A DNA stretch of 34,630 bases from an uncultured Pseudomonadota bacterium (GTDB taxonomy: Bacteria; Myxococcota_A; UBA796; UBA9615): the NCBI GenBank assembly GCA_937891735.1, contig CALAGR010000196.1:1-34630 (forward strand), in the 5' to 3' direction. Of the stretch, positions 32,332 through 34,630 are shown one piece after another. A program made the translations under genes and the position numbers. Position 1 is the stretch's first letter; every line of letters starts with the position of its first letter. The notes beneath the pieces were generated by a model that did not search any database, was not told the origin of the DNA, and was given only the letters and a program-made list of their open reading frames with translations.

Positions 32332-32952
32332 TCACAGCTCCAGCAGACCGCCGCGCATCGCGCGCACGACGGCCTCGGTGCGGGTCGCGGCGCCGAGCTT
32401 GCTCAGGATGGAGCGCACGTGGAACTTCGCGGTGGACTCGCTGATCTCGAGGGCCATCGCCACGTCCCGGTTGGCCAGCCCCTCCGCCATGAGCGCCAGG
32501 ACCTCCTGCTCACGGCCCGTGAGGGGCTCCAGTCCCACGTCGTCGATGCTCCGGTCCTCGCTCAACAGGTCCTCCGTGAGCTCTGGCGCGATCACCGTGA
32601 GTCCGGTGGATACGGCGATCAGGGCCGCGATGAGGCGGTCGGCCTCGAGAGCGCGTCCCACCACCCCGAGCGCCCCCGCGGCCCGCGCCGTCCGGGCCGC
32701 CGAGGCGCCCGAGACCAGCGCCAGGGTGGGCAGCTCGCCGACCCCCTCGGGCTCGCCGGCGGTGCCGGAGGCGGGTCCCAGGTCCCAGAGCATCGCGTCG
32801 GGGCGCGGATGTGGAAGGGGGAGGTTGCTGGGGGCCGCGCCGGCGATCTCGATCCCGTGGACCGCGCGGAGCATGGCCTGCAAGCCGCCCCGGGCGAGGG
32901 GATCGTCGGAGACGATGAGGACGGTCAGGGGGTCGTCGGCCGATGGGAGCAT
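32332..32952 (-). CDS. LuxR/NarL-family response-regulator-like transcription factor
   Basis: 206 residues from ATG 32952. The receiver-like domain (~9-115) keeps the acidic pair D16/D17 in VLIVSDD and a candidate phospho-acceptor D57 in MLWDLGP. The conserved lysine after strand 5 is replaced (VVGRAL, R100), so phosphorylation may be weak or absent. The LuxR helix-turn-helix (~143-200) is intact: LTGREQEVLALMAEGLANRD and ISESTAKFHVRSILSKLGA. No histidine kinase is adjacent. The nearest target candidates are the HtrA-like gene directly downstream and the palindrome between them. The start has neither a clear Shine-Dalgarno nor a TANNNT element, so it is less certain than the frame. Confidence 0.9.
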   Translation of the reverse strand: MLPSADDPLTVLIVSDDPLARGGLQAMLRAVHGIEIAGAAPSNLPLPHPRPDAMLWDLGPASGTAGEPEGVGELPTLALVSGASAARTARAAGALGVVGRALEADRLIAALIAVSTGLTVIAPELTEDLLSEDRSIDDVGLEPLTGREQEVLALMAEGLANRDVAMALEISESTAKFHVRSILSKLGAATRTEAVVRAMRGGLLEL

Positions 32953-33000
32953 GGGCCTGAACGTGGCAACGGGATCGGCCCGGTCAACCCACCCGTCTGG

Positions 33001-33831
33001 TCAGGTCGGAAATGCCGCCACGATCAGGTCCGTCAGGCCCACAGGATCGTCCACGTGCACCCAGTGCCCGGCGTCGGGGAGCACGTGCACCGCGCCTCGG
33101 GCCCCGGGAGGTAGCGCGTCGAGCGCGTCCAACACCTGGGGGGACCACCGGTCCGAGCGGCCCGCCCGCACCAGGTGCACCGCCGGAGCCGACGGGTCGG
33201 TGCTGCGCAGGGGGCCCCACTGATCGCTGCCGAAGTAGTCGTGGAGCATCTCGGTGGCCCCGTCCAGGTCGAACGTCCACACGTAACCGCCGTCCTCGGG
33301 GCGCAGGTTGGTCGTCATCCACCGCTGGATCGCCACCGGCAGGCCGGCCGCGGCGAGGTGGGCGAGCACGTCGTTGCGTCGGGCCAGGGGCATGGGCACG
33401 GCGCGCAGGGCCGCCAGGACCGCCTGGACCTCGTGGTCGCCCTCGGGGAGCACCTCGTGGCGCTCGGGGCTCGCGTCGAGGATGAACGCCGTGCGCAGAC
33501 CGGGGGGGCGACGTCCCGCGAATTCCAGGGCCACCTTGCCGCCGAAGCTGTGGCCGATCACGGCCTGTACGGGAGCGCCGAGCTGGTCCGCGAGCCGCTC
33601 CAGATCGTCGGCGCAGGCGGCCACGGTGTGGGGCCCGGGCGCCCCGTGGGAGGCCCCGTGGTTGCGCAGATCGACCAGGGCGAAGCGCCAGCCTGGCAGC
33701 TGGTCCGCCAACCCCCGCGCGAAGGTGCGCCAGTTCTTGTGGCTGCCCAGGATCCCGTGCAGGACGAGGGCCAGGCGACCGTCGGGCCGGTCCTCGGGCA
33801 CCACCAGGGCGAAGGGGACGAACCCGCTCAT
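33001..33831 (-). CDS. Alpha/beta hydrolase, YbfF/ABHD11-like esterase
   Basis: 276 residues from ATG 33831, overlapping the stop of the upstream gene by 4 nt (ATGA). LHGILGSHKNW forms the oxyanion region, VDLRNHGASHG is the motif shared by YbfF and ABHD11, GHSFGGK carries nucleophile S95, D227 is in GRSDRW and H256 in AGHWVH. All three triad residues are present, so an active serine esterase or thioesterase is expected. It is cytoplasmic, as no signal is seen. The natural substrate in this subfamily is uncertain. It is coupled to a partial gene of unknown function upstream. Confidence 0.92.
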   Translation of the reverse strand: MSGFVPFALVVPEDRPDGRLALVLHGILGSHKNWRTFARGLADQLPGWRFALVDLRNHGASHGAPGPHTVAACADDLERLADQLGAPVQAVIGHSFGGKVALEFAGRRPPGLRTAFILDASPERHEVLPEGDHEVQAVLAALRAVPMPLARRNDVLAHLAAAGLPVAIQRWMTTNLRPEDGGYVWTFDLDGATEMLHDYFGSDQWGPLRSTDPSAPAVHLVRAGRSDRWSPQVLDALDALPPGARGAVHVLPDAGHWVHVDDPVGLTDLIVAAFPT

Positions 33832-34630
33832 CGCCGGGGGGGGGCCGCGGTCCACGGCAGGTTCGCGGTCTGCCAGCGCTGCACCCAGCGCTCCCCGGCC
33901 TTCAGCGTCACGCCGCGGAACACCACGTCGATGGGGTCGCGGTCGTCCCGGGGCTTGTAGACGACGTACACGTCGTAGCTGTCGGCCGGCACGGCGTGCT
34001 GTCCGACGCCCTCTTCGTCCAGGGTCCGGGTGCCCGCCTCACGATCGACGCTCTCCCGCAGCACCACCAGATCCACCTCGTCGGAGACGTCATCGGCGCC
34101 GTCCATGACCTGCAGGTCCATCCAGGCCATGGGGTACTCAAGGTCGACGCTCCTCGCCGTGACACCGTCCTCCGCGACCGCGAAGGACGCCACCACCCGC
34201 TCACCGAACAGCGAGCTCTTCTCTCCCATGGGCTGATACACCAGCCGCAGGTTGTACTCGCCCGGGGGCACGTCGATGTACCTCCCGGCCCGCCCCGTGG
34301 CCACGGCCGCGGCGTGCAGGACGTTGTCTTCGGCCCGGTACAGGAACACCTGGCTCTGCCGGCTCACGTCCTTGCCAAAGTTGGTGGCGGCGATGCGCAC
34401 GCCAGGTCCGGTGGGGTGGATGGGCTCGTCCCGCTCCATCTTCCAGGTCGGCTCTGCGGCGGTCATGCCCGCCGGGATGGCGACGTCCTTGAACCACGTG
34501 ACGCTGGGCCAGTGCTCGGAGTCGTCGAAGGCGAGGCGCACCGTGACGAGCCCCTCGGGCAGGGCGGGCACCTCGGCCAGGGGCCCGGCCCACACCACCG
34601 TGGCCTCGGGCACCGCGGGGGGCGCTGCGG
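33828..34630 (-). CDS. Unknown protein with repeated beta-rich segments, 5' end outside window
   Basis: The frame is open to the window edge, so the N-terminus is missing; a GTG at 34613 is in frame but no ribosome site can be judged. At least 267 residues are visible. No cysteines occur. Two segments share a pattern of PPGEYNLRLVYQP and PADSYDVYVVYKP, each followed by a strand pair, suggesting tandem beta-sandwich units of the kind that hold extracellular or adhesion modules. I do not recognise the family. The stop overlaps the start of the alpha/beta hydrolase (ATGA), so the two are expressed together. Confidence 0.75.
   Translation of the reverse strand, partial: AAPPAVPEATVVWAGPLAEVPALPEGLVTVRLAFDDSEHWPSVTWFKDVAIPAGMTAAEPTWKMERDEPIHPTGPGVRIAATNFGKDVSRQSQVFLYRAEDNVLHAAAVATGRAGRYIDVPPGEYNLRLVYQPMGEKSSLFGERVVASFAVAEDGVTARSVDLEYPMAWMDLQVMDGADDVSDEVDLVVLRESVDREAGTRTLDEEGVGQHAVPADSYDVYVVYKPRDDRDPIDVVFRGVTLKAGERWVQRWQTANLPWTAAPPRR

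Overview
The window is a GC-rich stretch (about 70% by eye) from a Gram-negative bacterium. Several features suggest a Myxococcota-like or related delta-lineage organism: many lipoproteins with Asp-rich linkers, a Hanks-type Ser/Thr kinase, FKBP and metzincin lipoproteins, and multihaem cytochromes. That placement is inference; there is no rRNA, tRNA or other taxonomic marker. I found no CRISPR array, insertion sequence or integrase.

Layout. 1-3845 (minus): two tandem paralogous membrane multihaem cytochromes, the first cut by the window edge. 3846-4472: a gene-poor gap with nested AT-rich inverted repeats and a probable short-chain dehydrogenase remnant. 4473-9634: a secreted protein, an SGNH-hydrolase-like protein with a long insert, a GMC oxidoreductase and a PlsC-type acyltransferase. 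9710-12487 (plus): an Asp-rich lipoprotein, an overlapping CapA-like lipoprotein and a tandem-FKBP lipoprotein. 12503-16258: a DUF924 pair, a protein kinase and glycerol-3-phosphate dehydrogenase. 16399-22596 (plus): a metzincin lipoprotein, an unknown lipoprotein, and a TetR regulator coupled to a large U32 protein. 22590-23768 (minus): an M23 lipoprotein and a glyoxalase-fold protein. 23817-30565: a compact sulfur-metabolism locus. 30572-34630 (minus): a free-methionine-sulfoxide-reductase-like GAF protein, a catalytically dead HtrA-like protein, a LuxR-type regulator, an alpha/beta hydrolase and a partial unknown gene.

The most coherent system is the sulfur locus. A persulfide dioxygenase, a fused [4Fe-4S]/NrfD electron-transfer and membrane subunit, a molybdopterin catalytic subunit and a TorD chaperone are joined by three successive 4-nt ATGA overlaps. 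A rhodanese lipoprotein diverges from them across a 140-bp region with overlapping palindromes. The simplest reading is persulfide to sulfite (dioxygenase), then sulfite to sulfate with electrons to the quinone pool (molybdoenzyme). The molybdoenzyme substrate is inferred from context only.

The most unexpected pattern concerns promoters. Ten genes have a TANNNT hexamer ending 6-8 nt before the start codon and no visible Shine-Dalgarno. Other genes carry Shine-Dalgarno sequences or overlap the gene upstream. This looks like widespread leaderless transcription and also fixes the starts of those ten genes.
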